Origin: Aggregatilineales bacterium
Lineage (GTDB): Bacteria > Chloroflexota > Anaerolineae > Aggregatilineales > Ch27
DNA length: 64,000 bases
Assembly: GCA_029976025.1 (NCBI GenBank)
Contig: JARKNX010000059.1
Span: 1 to 64,000 of the forward strand
Direction: 5' to 3'
How positions within the stretch are numbered: the stretch's first letter is position 1; each line of letters begins with the position of its first letter. Below are positions 34,480 through 44,363 of this stretch, in pieces. The notes below the pieces were generated by a model that saw only the letters and a list, made by a program, of their open reading frames with translations, had not been told where the DNA came from and did no database searches. A program made the translations under genes and the position numbers.

Positions 34480-36884
34480 GATTCGTGCGATATGCCGCCG
34501 GGGAAGAGCCGCGCCTCTGGCTGTTCGCTTTCCACTACAACGCTATCTTCCGGGGCCGCCGGCAGCAGGACAGAGAATGTGCTGCCCAGGCCGAGCGCGC
34601 TCTCCACCCAGATGTTCCCCTTCATCAGCTCCACCAGCCGGCGGCAGATCGCCAGACCCAGGCCGGTCCCGTCGAACTGGCGCGTAGGAGAGCTGTCGGC
34701 CTGGCGGAATTCGTCGAAAATGGCGCCCTGATCCTTGGGCGCGATGCCGATCCCGGTGTCCTCCACCGCGATCAATACCCACGACTTCCCGCCCGGATCG
34801 AAGCCCGGCGGCAGGCTGTCATCGGCGATCTGATCGTCGTAGAGCCGGGTGCGCAGCGTGATTGTGCCCGACGGCGTGAACTTGATGGCGTTGCCCAGCA
34901 GGTTGGTGACGACCTGCCGCAGGCGATCCGGATCAGCGATGACCGGCGGTATATCCTCCAGGTCGCGCAGCAGGTCCAGCCCTTTGTGGGTCGCCAGCGC
35001 TTCCATCGCCGCCATGCTTTCCTCGATAATCAGCCGGGCGTTAGTCGGAACCGGGCGCAGGTCCATCCGTCCGGCGTCAATCTTGGAGATATCGAGGATG
35101 TCGTTGATCAACTGGAGCAGCATCCGCCCGTTGCGGGAGACTTTCTCCAGCCGGTCGGCCTGACGCTCATTGATTGTGCCGTAAGCGCCCTGCTGGATCA
35201 TCTCGGCGTAGCCCAGGATGCTGTTGAGCGGCGTGCGCAGCTCATGGCTCATATTGGCCAGGAAGTGAGACTTCAGCCGGTTGGCCTCGGCGAGCTGTTC
35301 GTTGGCCTGGCGCAGCTCATGCTGGACGCGCCGGCGCTCCACCAGTTCTTCGTGCAGGTTGTGATACAGCCGGGAGCGCTCCAGGGCCTGGCCGGCGATG
35401 GCGGCGGCGTTCTCCGCCAGCATAACCTCGGCAGTGGTGAACTCGCGCGGCGTGATGGAGTCCAGGCCAAGCGCCCCGAAGACGCGCTCGCCCACCCGCA
35501 ATGGGATCAGGAGCAGGGTGACCGTCCCCCGCCGGCGGGCTTCCACGTGCATTTCGTCATCCAGGCGGGGGTCAGTCTGCATGTCGGGGATGATCAGCGA
35601 CCGGCCCGTTTCGATCACCTGCCGGCTGGCCGTGTTGGCGCTCAGTGGGACGATGACTCCCCTGGCGGAAGGGCGCCCCGGCTCCAGATACTCGGCGACC
35701 AGGGTCAGGTGCAGCCCCCTGTCATCCAGCAGGCCGACGGATGTCTGGGGCAGGTTCAGGGCGCGGCCCAGCTCCTCGCAGATGGTGTCAAGGATCACGG
35801 TCGTGTCGTATGTCGTCGTCAGGGCGGCCATGATCTCATTCAGAATCTGCGTGTCGCGGAGCTGCTGCTGGAGCGCGGCCTCGGCCTGTTTGCGGTCGGT
35901 GATGTCGTACAGCACAACCAGCCAGCCGCCGGCCTGCCCGCCCCGTTTATGCAGCAGGGAAGTCTGCATGCTCAGGAAGCGCCCCCCGGCGCTAAGCTCC
36001 ACCCCGGCAGTCTGCCCGCCCCCCAGGTTATCGGCCACGGCGGGCAGCAGGCTGCCGACAGGCTGGCCCACACCGCCTTCCCTGCCGAGCGCCAGCAGTC
36101 TGCGCGCCGCCGGGTTGAGGTCCACCACCCGCAGCCGTGTATCGAGCACGATCACGGCGTCGGCCATATCCTCAAAGACGGCGTCGCGGGCGACCGGCAC
36201 GATATCCAGCAGGCGAAAGCGGAACAGCCCCCAGCTCAGGGCCAAACCAGCCACAGCAAACCCGACCGGCGTCAGATCGAATGATACGTAGCCCATCAGG
36301 TAGACCAGGTTGCCCACCCAGGGCATGATGGTCATCAGCAGCAGGACGATCGCCTGGCCGCGGTAGAGCTGCCGGGAACGCAGCAGGAACCGGCCCAGCA
36401 GCAGCGTCCCGATCAGCAGCAGCGCGTAGGAATAGGCCACATGGAGCCAGGCTAAAGGGCCATACTTCGCCGCCAGCGTAGAGAAGACGACGGTCCCCTC
36501 GATATGCTGGTCCATCCGGAACTGGCCGTGCAGCGGGTTAGTCCACAGCGCCAGAGTTGACAGGATCGGCACGATCAGCAGCAGCCCGATTGTGCGCCGG
36601 GTCAGCCAGTGGTCCTGACGGGTGTAGGACAGGGTGAAGGTCAGCCAGGCAGTGGGGATGGTTATGATGCCCAGATATTGCAGGGTGACCATGGCCTGCT
36701 TGGCCTGGAAGTCATAGATAGCCAGTTCCAGAATATAGAAGAAGGCCCAGAAAGAGACGGCGGCCAGCACAACTGCCAGCGGCAGCGCACCCCACGCCGG
36801 CCAGCGGCGCAGCACAAAAACCGCCAGTATCACTGTAATGACGGTGGTCAGACCCAGGATCAGATAGGGTATGGCGGTGTCCAT
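34476..36884 (-). CDS. Sensor histidine kinase (7TM N-terminal region, PAS, GAF, HisKA, HATPase)
   Basis: SHFLANMSHELRTPLNSILGYAEMIQQG (H box), VTNLLGNAIKFTPSG, VEDTGIGIAPKDQGAIFDEFRQ, FDGTGLGLAICRRLVELM. Confidence 0.96.
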   Translation of the reverse strand: MDTAIPYLILGLTTVITVILAVFVLRRWPAWGALPLAVVLAAVSFWAFFYILELAIYDFQAKQAMVTLQYLGIITIPTAWLTFTLSYTRQDHWLTRRTIGLLLIVPILSTLALWTNPLHGQFRMDQHIEGTVVFSTLAAKYGPLAWLHVAYSYALLLIGTLLLGRFLLRSRQLYRGQAIVLLLMTIMPWVGNLVYLMGYVSFDLTPVGFAVAGLALSWGLFRFRLLDIVPVARDAVFEDMADAVIVLDTRLRVVDLNPAARRLLALGREGGVGQPVGSLLPAVADNLGGGQTAGVELSAGGRFLSMQTSLLHKRGGQAGGWLVVLYDITDRKQAEAALQQQLRDTQILNEIMAALTTTYDTTVILDTICEELGRALNLPQTSVGLLDDRGLHLTLVAEYLEPGRPSARGVIVPLSANTASRQVIETGRSLIIPDMQTDPRLDDEMHVEARRRGTVTLLLIPLRVGERVFGALGLDSITPREFTTAEVMLAENAAAIAGQALERSRLYHNLHEELVERRRVQHELRQANEQLAEANRLKSHFLANMSHELRTPLNSILGYAEMIQQGAYGTINERQADRLEKVSRNGRMLLQLINDILDISKIDAGRMDLRPVPTNARLIIEESMAAMEALATHKGLDLLRDLEDIPPVIADPDRLRQVVTNLLGNAIKFTPSGTITLRTRLYDDQIADDSLPPGFDPGGKSWVLIAVEDTGIGIAPKDQGAIFDEFRQADSSPTRQFDGTGLGLAICRRLVELMKGNIWVESALGLGSTFSVLLPAAPEDSVVVESEQPEARLFPGGISHES

Positions 36885-37008
36885 AGCAGCAGCCGTCCGA
36901 AGATGCGAATAATAAGCCCGGAGGGAAGTTTAACGCAACGGGTGATGAGATACCAGGGCGGTTGAAAAGGTCCAGTTCCGGGGTATGCCCCTTCCGCCGC
37001 CCGATCTC

Positions 37009-37914
37009 TCACCGGCGGCGCGTCGTATGCTGGCGGTTGATCTGCTCGTTGCGGCGGGCGGCGGCCTCCGCTTCCGGATCGGATCGCACAACCGTCCCGT
37101 CCAGGTCCTCCAGCAAATCCTGCAGGGACAGGCGCTCCAGGCGGGTGCCGGAAAGTTCATCGATCAGTTTGTCGCTGATCTCGCCGTCGCCGGTCAGGTA
37201 GGTTCGGAATGCGCCGCCGCCGACATCCTGCCAGACGAAGACATGCTCCGCCAGCAGCACGTTCGCCGCGTAAATAGCCAGCGTCCAACTGCCTTCGAGC
37301 GACTCCAGATTGCGCACTGGCAGCCAGGTGTCGGGGTAGACGAATGTCTCCCCGGCGCTCAGATCGTAGATCTGCTCATCCACGAAGCGGCGCACGCCGT
37401 CCTCATCCAGCACCTCGAAGCGGATCTTGCCCCTGGCTCGCTGGGGCGAGCGCAGCAGGGTGAAGGGCCGGATATAAGCGGCGTCGCCCGGCAGGTTGGC
37501 CTCCCGGAACAGGGTGGGCGTGGAATCAGAACTCGGGTAGGCCAGCATGCCGATATCCGTCGGCACCACCGGGAGCGTCTGGGGGTCCTGCCCGGCATTG
37601 AGGATAGCTCTGGTTGCCGCCCGGTGCATTGTGCTGCGAGTCTGGGATGCTGCGGCGGAGCGCTGGCGCGTCTCTCGAACTGCAGCCGGACGTTCGGCAG
37701 CTTCGGGCGGCATGAAAGAGGCCGCAATACCTTTCCAGGCGGCGGACGCCTGATTCCAGCCGTTGTTCATCAGCAGGGCCAGGGCCACAACGCCGACCAG
37801 GAAAAGCAGGATGCCAAGCGCGCTGTTAGACACCAGCAGGTTGAAGCCGATGATGGCCAGGAACAGGCCGAGGAGCATGCGTCCTGTTCTGCGGGGCGAC
37901 TGCCTCCTGCGCAT
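37009..37914 (-). CDS. Hypothetical membrane-anchored protein, apparent paralog of 37952-38743
   Basis: 2 TM N-terminus, beta-rich domain PFTLLRS...IRFEVLDEDGVRRFVDEQIYDLSAGETFVYPDTWLPV. Confidence 0.65.
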   Translation of the reverse strand: MRRRQSPRRTGRMLLGLFLAIIGFNLLVSNSALGILLFLVGVVALALLMNNGWNQASAAWKGIAASFMPPEAAERPAAVRETRQRSAAASQTRSTMHRAATRAILNAGQDPQTLPVVPTDIGMLAYPSSDSTPTLFREANLPGDAAYIRPFTLLRSPQRARGKIRFEVLDEDGVRRFVDEQIYDLSAGETFVYPDTWLPVRNLESLEGSWTLAIYAANVLLAEHVFVWQDVGGGAFRTYLTGDGEISDKLIDELSGTRLERLSLQDLLEDLDGTVVRSDPEAEAAARRNEQINRQHTTRRR

Positions 37915-37951
37915 CGCGTCACATTACTCCTGCTATACCCGGCGGGCGCGG

Positions 37952-38743
37952 CTACTGCCGCCCGCGCAGCAAATCTTCCAGCGAGACCGGCGAGTCGTCC
38001 TGCAGGGGCGCGGTCTCATCTTCCAGGCGCCCCCGCCGCCGTTCCAGATCGCCCTGTATCATGCGCCGGCGCCGTTCTATCGAAGGGGCGAGGTTGAACG
38101 TGTGCAGGCCGATCACGCCCCCGGCCAGCGAGACGCGCAGCTCCCACAGGCCCGGGTTGGCGTCAGCGGGGGCCTTGTCCGCCAGCGGCAGCCGGTAACT
38201 GGACAGGATATTGTTCTGCCCGGTCCGGAGGTAAACCGTTTCCTCGTGGACAAAACAGGCGCGGCCAGTTGAATCGAGAATCTCGAAACGGGCCGTGGCC
38301 GTCTCGTCAGCCCACGATGGATCGGCGTAAACCACGGCATAAGGCTGAATCCCCTGATCGTCGAGCGACATATTATTGCGCTTCAGGCGAAGCCCGTCCG
38401 ATCCCAGCTCGCTGGCGATCAGGCCAATATCGACCAGGGCGAACTGGTCCAGGTAGGTCGGCGCCTGGCGGGCGCGGGCCTGGGCCTGTTCGGCGGCGCT
38501 GCTGATCTTAAGCCGGGCCTTGCGTGGCGCTTTCGCCTCCTGCTTTTGCGGACGCTGCGGCAGCCGGCTGCGGAAGGCGTCGGACGTGAACGTGCCCATG
38601 GCGATCAGGGCCGTGAGCAGATACAGAGCCAGCAGGATGACCATCGCCTGGGGAGCCAGCGCCCCGGAGAAGAGCACAATGCCCAGGATCAGGCCGATCA
38701 TGACCAGCCATACAGTGGTGGCGCGACGACTCTTGGTCTGCAT
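37952..38743 (-). CDS. Hypothetical membrane-anchored protein, apparent paralog of 37009-37914
   Basis: 2 TM N-terminus, similar ...RFEILDSTGRACFVHEETVYLRTGQNNILSSYRLPL and C-terminal SLEDLL. Confidence 0.65.
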   Translation of the reverse strand: MQTKSRRATTVWLVMIGLILGIVLFSGALAPQAMVILLALYLLTALIAMGTFTSDAFRSRLPQRPQKQEAKAPRKARLKISSAAEQAQARARQAPTYLDQFALVDIGLIASELGSDGLRLKRNNMSLDDQGIQPYAVVYADPSWADETATARFEILDSTGRACFVHEETVYLRTGQNNILSSYRLPLADKAPADANPGLWELRVSLAGGVIGLHTFNLAPSIERRRRMIQGDLERRRGRLEDETAPLQDDSPVSLEDLLRGRQ

Positions 38744-38971
38744 AACGTCTCAACCCTGCCGAAAGGTGGCGCCGACGCAGCGCGCCGGCTCGTGCCGATC
38801 GTTGTGAGAAGGCGGGGCGCTGGCACAGGTCCGGCTCCCTTCGCCTGATCAGATTGTACACCCGGATGGCTCCGGCGCGGCCATGCAGCGAAGAATCCCC
38901 CCATGGCGTCCCGGCCCGGGCGCTTATTCACCAGTACGTATGAAGAATGTGCCGGGTTGCGCGGCGCGACC

Positions 38972-39370
38972 TCATCCGTGCGCGTCGATACGCTCCGGCA
39001 GAATCTTGTATAGCCGGCGGACCTCGCCGGCCTGCCCGAAGCTGCCCGGCTGGTCAGTGTACTTGGGCGCCAGGGTGTGGTTGATATGCTCGACAGCGCC
39101 GGCTTCGACGATCTCCACCACGCGCCCTCGCACGGCCAGATAACGGTAGGGGTTGTCGGGGTCCATGATTTCGACTGCAACCCGGGGTCTGGCGGTCATG
39201 TTGCGGTCTTTGACGCGTCCTCTGGCGCTGTTGACCAGGATGTGCGTGCCGTCGAAATCCACCCACACGGGCGTGATCTGCGGCGACCCGTCCGGCATCA
39301 GCGTAGCCAGATGGGCGAAGGCTTTCTTCTGAAACAGGTCCAGATGGCTGGCGGGGATGTGGGCGGTCAT
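38972..39370 (-). CDS. PPOX-class F420-dependent/pyridoxamine 5'-phosphate oxidase family protein
   Basis: KKAFAHLATLMPDGSPQITPVWVDFDGTHILVNSARGRVKDRNMTARPRVAVEIMDPDNPYRYLAVRGRVVEI. Confidence 0.93.
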   Translation of the reverse strand: MTAHIPASHLDLFQKKAFAHLATLMPDGSPQITPVWVDFDGTHILVNSARGRVKDRNMTARPRVAVEIMDPDNPYRYLAVRGRVVEIVEAGAVEHINHTLAPKYTDQPGSFGQAGEVRRLYKILPERIDAHG

Positions 39371-39401
39371 GATGTCCTCCTTGGGAACAGGTACTTCCGG
39401 T

Positions 39402-40238
39402 TTACAGACCTGCGGCCAGGACCGCCTCGGTGAGCGCGGCCCATTCCGGCAGGGTGAGTGTCTCAGCGCGGCGGTGCGGATCGATGCCGACCTCCGCCAG
39501 CACTTCGTCGGCCTGGCCTCCGGTGATGCTCAGGCCGCTCGACAGCGCGTTGCGAAGCTGCTTGCGCTTCTGGCTGAAGCCCGCCCGCGCCACGCGGAAG
39601 AAAGCCGCCTCGTTGCTGACGGTCACCGGCCGGTCAGCGCCATACGTGTCGATCCGGACCAGGGCGGAGACGACATCGGGCCGCGGCCAGAACACTGCCG
39701 GTGAGAGCCGCGCCACGATATGGGGCTGGCCGTAATACTGCACAGAGACGCTGAGCAGACTCATATCGCCCGGCCGGGCGACCAGGCGATCGGCCACTTC
39801 ATTCTGCACCATGACGACCAGCCGTGTGGGCGGATGCGGCTGCTCCAGCAGGTGGCGCAGGATGGCGCTGGTGATGTAGTAGGGCAGGTTAGCCACGACC
39901 AGATAGTCCTCATCCGGGCGGATGTGCAGAGCCAGATTGACATCGAGGATATCGGCGTGGACGAGGGTCACGTTTTGCACCGCCCCGAAGCGATACTGGA
40001 GCAGGGGAATCAGCCGGTCGTCCAGCTCAATCGCAATCACGCGCCGGGCGGTGTCGGCCAGCCATTCCGTCAGGGCGCCCGTGCCGGGGCCGATCTCCAG
40101 CACAACTTCGTCGCCGGTCAGGTCTGCGGCGCGCACGATCTTCTCCAGAGCGTTCGGATCGTGCATAAAATTCTGGCCCAGACTCTTCTTTGGCGTGACG
40201 CCGAAATTATCCAGGAGATGGCGGGGGTTGGTTGTCAT
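39402..40238 (-). CDS. rsmA: 16S rRNA (adenine1518/1519-N6) dimethyltransferase
   Basis: PRHLLDNFGVTPKKSLGQNFMHDPNALEKIVRAADLTGDEVVLEIGPGTGALTEWLA...VVANLPYYITSAILRHLLE; start at internal ATG 40238. Confidence 0.95.
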   Translation of the reverse strand: MTTNPRHLLDNFGVTPKKSLGQNFMHDPNALEKIVRAADLTGDEVVLEIGPGTGALTEWLADTARRVIAIELDDRLIPLLQYRFGAVQNVTLVHADILDVNLALHIRPDEDYLVVANLPYYITSAILRHLLEQPHPPTRLVVMVQNEVADRLVARPGDMSLLSVSVQYYGQPHIVARLSPAVFWPRPDVVSALVRIDTYGADRPVTVSNEAAFFRVARAGFSQKRKQLRNALSSGLSITGGQADEVLAEVGIDPHRRAETLTLPEWAALTEAVLAAGL

Positions 40239-40512
40239 GGCGGCAGAGTGCTCCGTATGATATGGGGCGCGGTCTTCGCAGTCTGGCCGGTAGTATACCC
40301 ACCACAGGCGGCAGGGAACAGGGAATCGGGAACAGGCGGCAGGGCGGGCGGGGTGTCTGTGCGGTGGTTTAGCCGAATGCCCGGCCTTCCCGCCCATTCC
40401 ATTTGCGGCCCCGACTGCTTTTCTTCGCTGGCTGTTCTCCACTCCTTGCGGCCTTCATCGTGGTATACTCCCGGCGAATTATCTCTTGCCTGCGTTACAG
40501 GAAGGATACGCT

Positions 40513-41976
40513 ATGATCGATCTCACGCTCTCCGAGGTCCTGGATCGGCTCAACAACGGCGCGGTCACGTCCGTCGCCCTCACTCAGGCGTATCTGGATC
40601 GTATCAGACAGGCAGACCCCCGGGTGCGGGCTTTCCTCACCCTGACGGAGGAACTGGCTCTTGAGCAGGCGGCGGCGGCGGATACCCGCCGCGCGGCGGG
40701 CGGCTCAGCGCCGCTGCTGGGCGTGCCGCTGGCGCTCAAGGATGTACTGGCGACGCGGGGCATCCAGACGACGGCGGGCAGCCGCATCCTGCAGGGCTTC
40801 AAGCCCCCGTACAACGCGACTGCCGTTCAGAAGCTGCTGGATGCCGGGGCGGTTATACTCGGCAAGACCAATACGGATGAGTTCGCCATGGGGTCCAGCA
40901 CGGAGAATTCCGGCTACTTCACCACGCACAACCCCTGGGACCTGGAGCGCGTCCCCGGCGGCAGCAGCGGCGGCAGCGCGGCGGCAGTCGCGGCGGGGAT
41001 GGCTGCCGGCGCGCTGGGCACGGATACCGGCGGCAGCGTGCGCCAGCCGGCCTCGCTGTGTGGCGTGGTCGGCCTCAAGCCGGGCTACGGGCGTATCTCG
41101 CGCTACGGCGCGTTCGCTTATGCCTCCTCGCTGGATCAGATCGGGACGCTGAGCCGGACGGCGCGTGATGCTGCCCTCCTGCTAAACGTGATCGCCGGGC
41201 CGGACCCGCTCGATTCGACCAGTATGCCGATCCCCGTGCCGGATTACACCGCCGCGCTGGACGGAGATGTGCGCGGCCTGCGCGTCGGGTTGCCCCGCGA
41301 ATACTTCACCGCGGGCATCCAGCCGGAAGTTGAGGCGGCGGTGCGGGCGGCGGTGGAAAAGCTGGCCTCGCTGGGGGCGGAAGTGGTGGAAATCAGCCTG
41401 CCGCATATGTCCTACGGCCTGCCAGTGTACTACCTGATTGCGACGGCGGAGTGCTCGGCCAACATGGCTCGCTTCGATGGCGTGCGCTACGGCCAGCGTG
41501 AAGATGCCGGGGATATGTGGGAGGTCTACACCAACACGCGCGGGCACCTCCTCGGTCCGGAGGTCAAGCGGCGCATCATGCTCGGCACGTATGCGCTCTC
41601 GGCGGGCTACTACGACGCCTACTACCGCAAGGCGCAGGAGGTGCGCACACTGATCAGAGAGGACTTCGACCGGGCCTTTGAGCAGGTAGATGTGATCGCC
41701 ACGCCGGCCACGCCCACGACGGCCTTCAAGATTGGCGAGAAGATTGGCGATCCGCTGCAAATGTACCTGTCCGATGTCTATACGACCACGGTCAACCTGG
41801 CCGGCGCTGCGGCGCTGTCGCTGCCATGCGGGTTCGACGGGCGCGGCCTGCCCATCGGCCTGCAGCTCATCGGCCCGGCGTTTGAGGAGGGCCGCCTGCT
41901 GCGAGCCGGGGACGCCTATCAGCGCGTCACAGACTGGCACATCCACCGGCCCGTTGTAGAGGAGCCAACGGGGTGA
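40513..41976 (+). CDS. gatA: Asp-tRNA(Asn)/Glu-tRNA(Gln) amidotransferase subunit A
   Basis: [89 protein letters not shown]. Confidence 0.97.
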   Translation: MIDLTLSEVLDRLNNGAVTSVALTQAYLDRIRQADPRVRAFLTLTEELALEQAAAADTRRAAGGSAPLLGVPLALKDVLATRGIQTTAGSRILQGFKPPYNATAVQKLLDAGAVILGKTNTDEFAMGSSTENSGYFTTHNPWDLERVPGGSSGGSAAAVAAGMAAGALGTDTGGSVRQPASLCGVVGLKPGYGRISRYGAFAYASSLDQIGTLSRTARDAALLLNVIAGPDPLDSTSMPIPVPDYTAALDGDVRGLRVGLPREYFTAGIQPEVEAAVRAAVEKLASLGAEVVEISLPHMSYGLPVYYLIATAECSANMARFDGVRYGQREDAGDMWEVYTNTRGHLLGPEVKRRIMLGTYALSAGYYDAYYRKAQEVRTLIREDFDRAFEQVDVIATPATPTTAFKIGEKIGDPLQMYLSDVYTTTVNLAGAAALSLPCGFDGRGLPIGLQLIGPAFEEGRLLRAGDAYQRVTDWHIHRPVVEEPTG

Positions 41977-42008
41977 TATGCTGTAGATATTCAGGTTGGG
42001 TCGGAGGT

Positions 42009-42030
42009 CGGGCGTTCAATTGAACGCCCG
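42009..42030. repeat. 22-bp perfect palindrome
   Basis: CGGGCGTTCAATTGAACGCCCG; half-site GAACGCCCG recurs at 42037-42045. Confidence 0.85.
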
Positions 42031-42103
42031 TGCGCCGAACGCCCGATTCTTGGACACCCACGCAGACATCGAACGCACGCAAGACATTCCAATACCCTGA
42101 CCC

Positions 42104-44284
42104 ATGAACAGACCTCTCCTTCTTCTGCTCATCGTCTTCGTTGCTCTGGCCCTGATCTACGCCTGGGCCACACCGCCGCTGGAAGCCTCCGATGAGTTGT
42201 GGCATTTCGGCCTCGTCGATCATCTGGCGTCAGGCGGCGACCTGCCCACCCAGGACCCGGAGATCACGACTCCCTGGGAGCAAGAAGGCAGCCAGCCGCC
42301 GCTGTACTACTTTATTGCGGCGGCTTTGATCCGCCCGATCGACCGATCCGATCTGGACGCCATCCGCCAGCCCAACCCGCACGCAAAAGCCGGTGTCCCC
42401 CTCGATCGCGATAACAAGAATCTCGTCCTGCACGACGCGCCGCGCTCGCTGGAAAGCGGGAGCGCGCTGGCCGTCTACGCCGCCCGATTGTTCAGCATTG
42501 CGCTCGGCGCTGTGACCGTTATCGCGGTCTACCTGAGCGCCCGCCTGCTCGCCCCGGAGCGGATTGCCGTGCCCTTCCTGGCCGCCGGCCTGACGGCCTT
42601 CAACCCGATGTTCCTCTTCATCACAGCCTCGGTCAATAATGATAACCTCGTGATCGCGCTGGGGAGCCTGATCACGTGGCAGATGCTGCTCATGGTCCGT
42701 GATGGCTTTCGCCTCCGCCGCAGCGCGCTGCTGGCCGTCCTGCTGGCGCTGGCCGGGCTGACCAAGATCAGCGGGCTGGTGTTCGTGCCGGTGGTGGCGC
42801 TGGCCGGGCTGGAGAGCGCCGTCCGATCGCGCGACTGGCGCGGGCTGCTCACACTGGCCGCGCTCATGCTCGGGGCCTGGCTGCTGATTGACGGCTGGTG
42901 GTATGCCCGCAATCTCTGGCTCTATGGCGAGCTGCTCGGCACGGAGATGATGGTCGCCGTGGCCGGGCCGCGCCTGGAGCCGTTTACTATCAGCACGCTG
43001 CTGGCGGAATTCCAGGGCTTTCGCATCAGCTACTGGGGGCTATTCGGCGCGGTCAACGTGCTGACCGTCGAGCCGTTTTACATCATTATGGACTTCCTCA
43101 CGCTGGCGGCTGCCGGCGGGCTGGCCTGGTCCCTGTGGCGGGGCCGGCAGGATCGGGATTTTCTCTTCCGCGCCGGGCTGCTAATTCTACTCATCATCCT
43201 GGGCAATGTGGGCGTCATCCAGTGGACGGCGCAGACCTATGCCTCGCAGGGGCGGCTGCTCTTTCCATTCATCGCCGCCATCAGCAGCCTGATGGCGCTG
43301 GGTCTGGCGGCGCCCCTGGAAGCGATTCCCTTCGCCCGTCTGGAAGTCGTCCGCCGCGCCGGGATCGGGGCGGTGGCGGCGCTTGGCGCCTTCGCCCTGA
43401 TCATCCCCTTCGCCAGCATCGCGCCCGCTTACGCACCGCCGCCGGCGCTGGCCGCGCTGCCCGCTGACGCGCACCCGGTGTACGCCCGTTTTGGCGACGA
43501 TATCGCGCTGGTCGGCTACCGGGCGGAGGATCGGCGTTACGAGCCGGGCGATTTTGTGCCGGTCACGCTGTACTGGCAGGTGGACGGACCCGTTGAGCGT
43601 AATCTCAGCCTGTACGTCCACGCCGTGACCGATGACGGAACCGTGATCGGCAAGGTAGACAGCTATCCTGGCGGCGGGACGCAGTGCACTTCTGCCTGGG
43701 AGCCGGGCCTGTATGAGGATACCTACGCCGTGCCGATCGGCGAAGAAGCTCCCGGCCCGGCGCACAGCGGCCTGCGTATCAGCGTCGGCTGGTGGGACTA
43801 CTCGACCCGGACGGTGCTGACTCCGGTGGCGGAAGACAGCGCGCCGCTGGAAAGCGTGATGCTCGGCGCGGGCGGCTTTGTCAATCCGGCGGCTTTAGCA
43901 GCGGCTCCGGACGGCCTGACGCCGGTTTCCGGTGCTGAGTTTGGCGGTCTGATGCGGTTGCTCGGCTACCGGCTGGAAGAGGATACGCTGACGTTGTGGT
44001 GGGAGGCGACGGGCACGCCGCCGCTCAACTACACCGTCTTCGCCCAGGTTCTGGATGACGGGGACGCCATCGTCGGGCAGGGGGATGCCCCGCCGGCCCT
44101 GCCCACCGGCTACTGGCGCCCCGGCGAGCGTTACGCCACCACACACTCCCTGACCTATCTACAGGAGCCATCCTCTGGCTCGTACCGGATCGTGATCGGG
44201 TGGTACAATCCTGCTGACTTCAGCCGCCTGTCTACCGGCCAGCCGGACGCGGCCTATACGCTGACTACCCTGACCCGGCCATAA
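42104..44284 (+). CDS. Multi-TM glycosyltransferase-like (ArnT/PMT-like) membrane protein
   Basis: N-terminal ATPPLEASDELWHFGLVDHLA...EQEGSQPPLYYFIAAALI; many TM helices; C-terminal beta-rich domain. Confidence 0.8.
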   Translation: MNRPLLLLLIVFVALALIYAWATPPLEASDELWHFGLVDHLASGGDLPTQDPEITTPWEQEGSQPPLYYFIAAALIRPIDRSDLDAIRQPNPHAKAGVPLDRDNKNLVLHDAPRSLESGSALAVYAARLFSIALGAVTVIAVYLSARLLAPERIAVPFLAAGLTAFNPMFLFITASVNNDNLVIALGSLITWQMLLMVRDGFRLRRSALLAVLLALAGLTKISGLVFVPVVALAGLESAVRSRDWRGLLTLAALMLGAWLLIDGWWYARNLWLYGELLGTEMMVAVAGPRLEPFTISTLLAEFQGFRISYWGLFGAVNVLTVEPFYIIMDFLTLAAAGGLAWSLWRGRQDRDFLFRAGLLILLIILGNVGVIQWTAQTYASQGRLLFPFIAAISSLMALGLAAPLEAIPFARLEVVRRAGIGAVAALGAFALIIPFASIAPAYAPPPALAALPADAHPVYARFGDDIALVGYRAEDRRYEPGDFVPVTLYWQVDGPVERNLSLYVHAVTDDGTVIGKVDSYPGGGTQCTSAWEPGLYEDTYAVPIGEEAPGPAHSGLRISVGWWDYSTRTVLTPVAEDSAPLESVMLGAGGFVNPAALAAAPDGLTPVSGAEFGGLMRLLGYRLEEDTLTLWWEATGTPPLNYTVFAQVLDDGDAIVGQGDAPPALPTGYWRPGERYATTHSLTYLQEPSSGSYRIVIGWYNPADFSRLSTGQPDAAYTLTTLTRP

Positions 44285-44363
44285 AATAGGAGGGCGGGCT
44301 GCCTGCTACGCCTTCTGCGGTGAGCCTGTGTAGAATGTTACGGATTGTTGTTTTGTTGTAGAG

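Noticed and set aside
40310-40362. GGGAACAGGGAATCGGGAACAGGCGGCAGGG purine-rich stretch
   Set aside because: Short irregular low-complexity intergenic sequence; no clear unit structure, although similar text occurs near 50970-51005.
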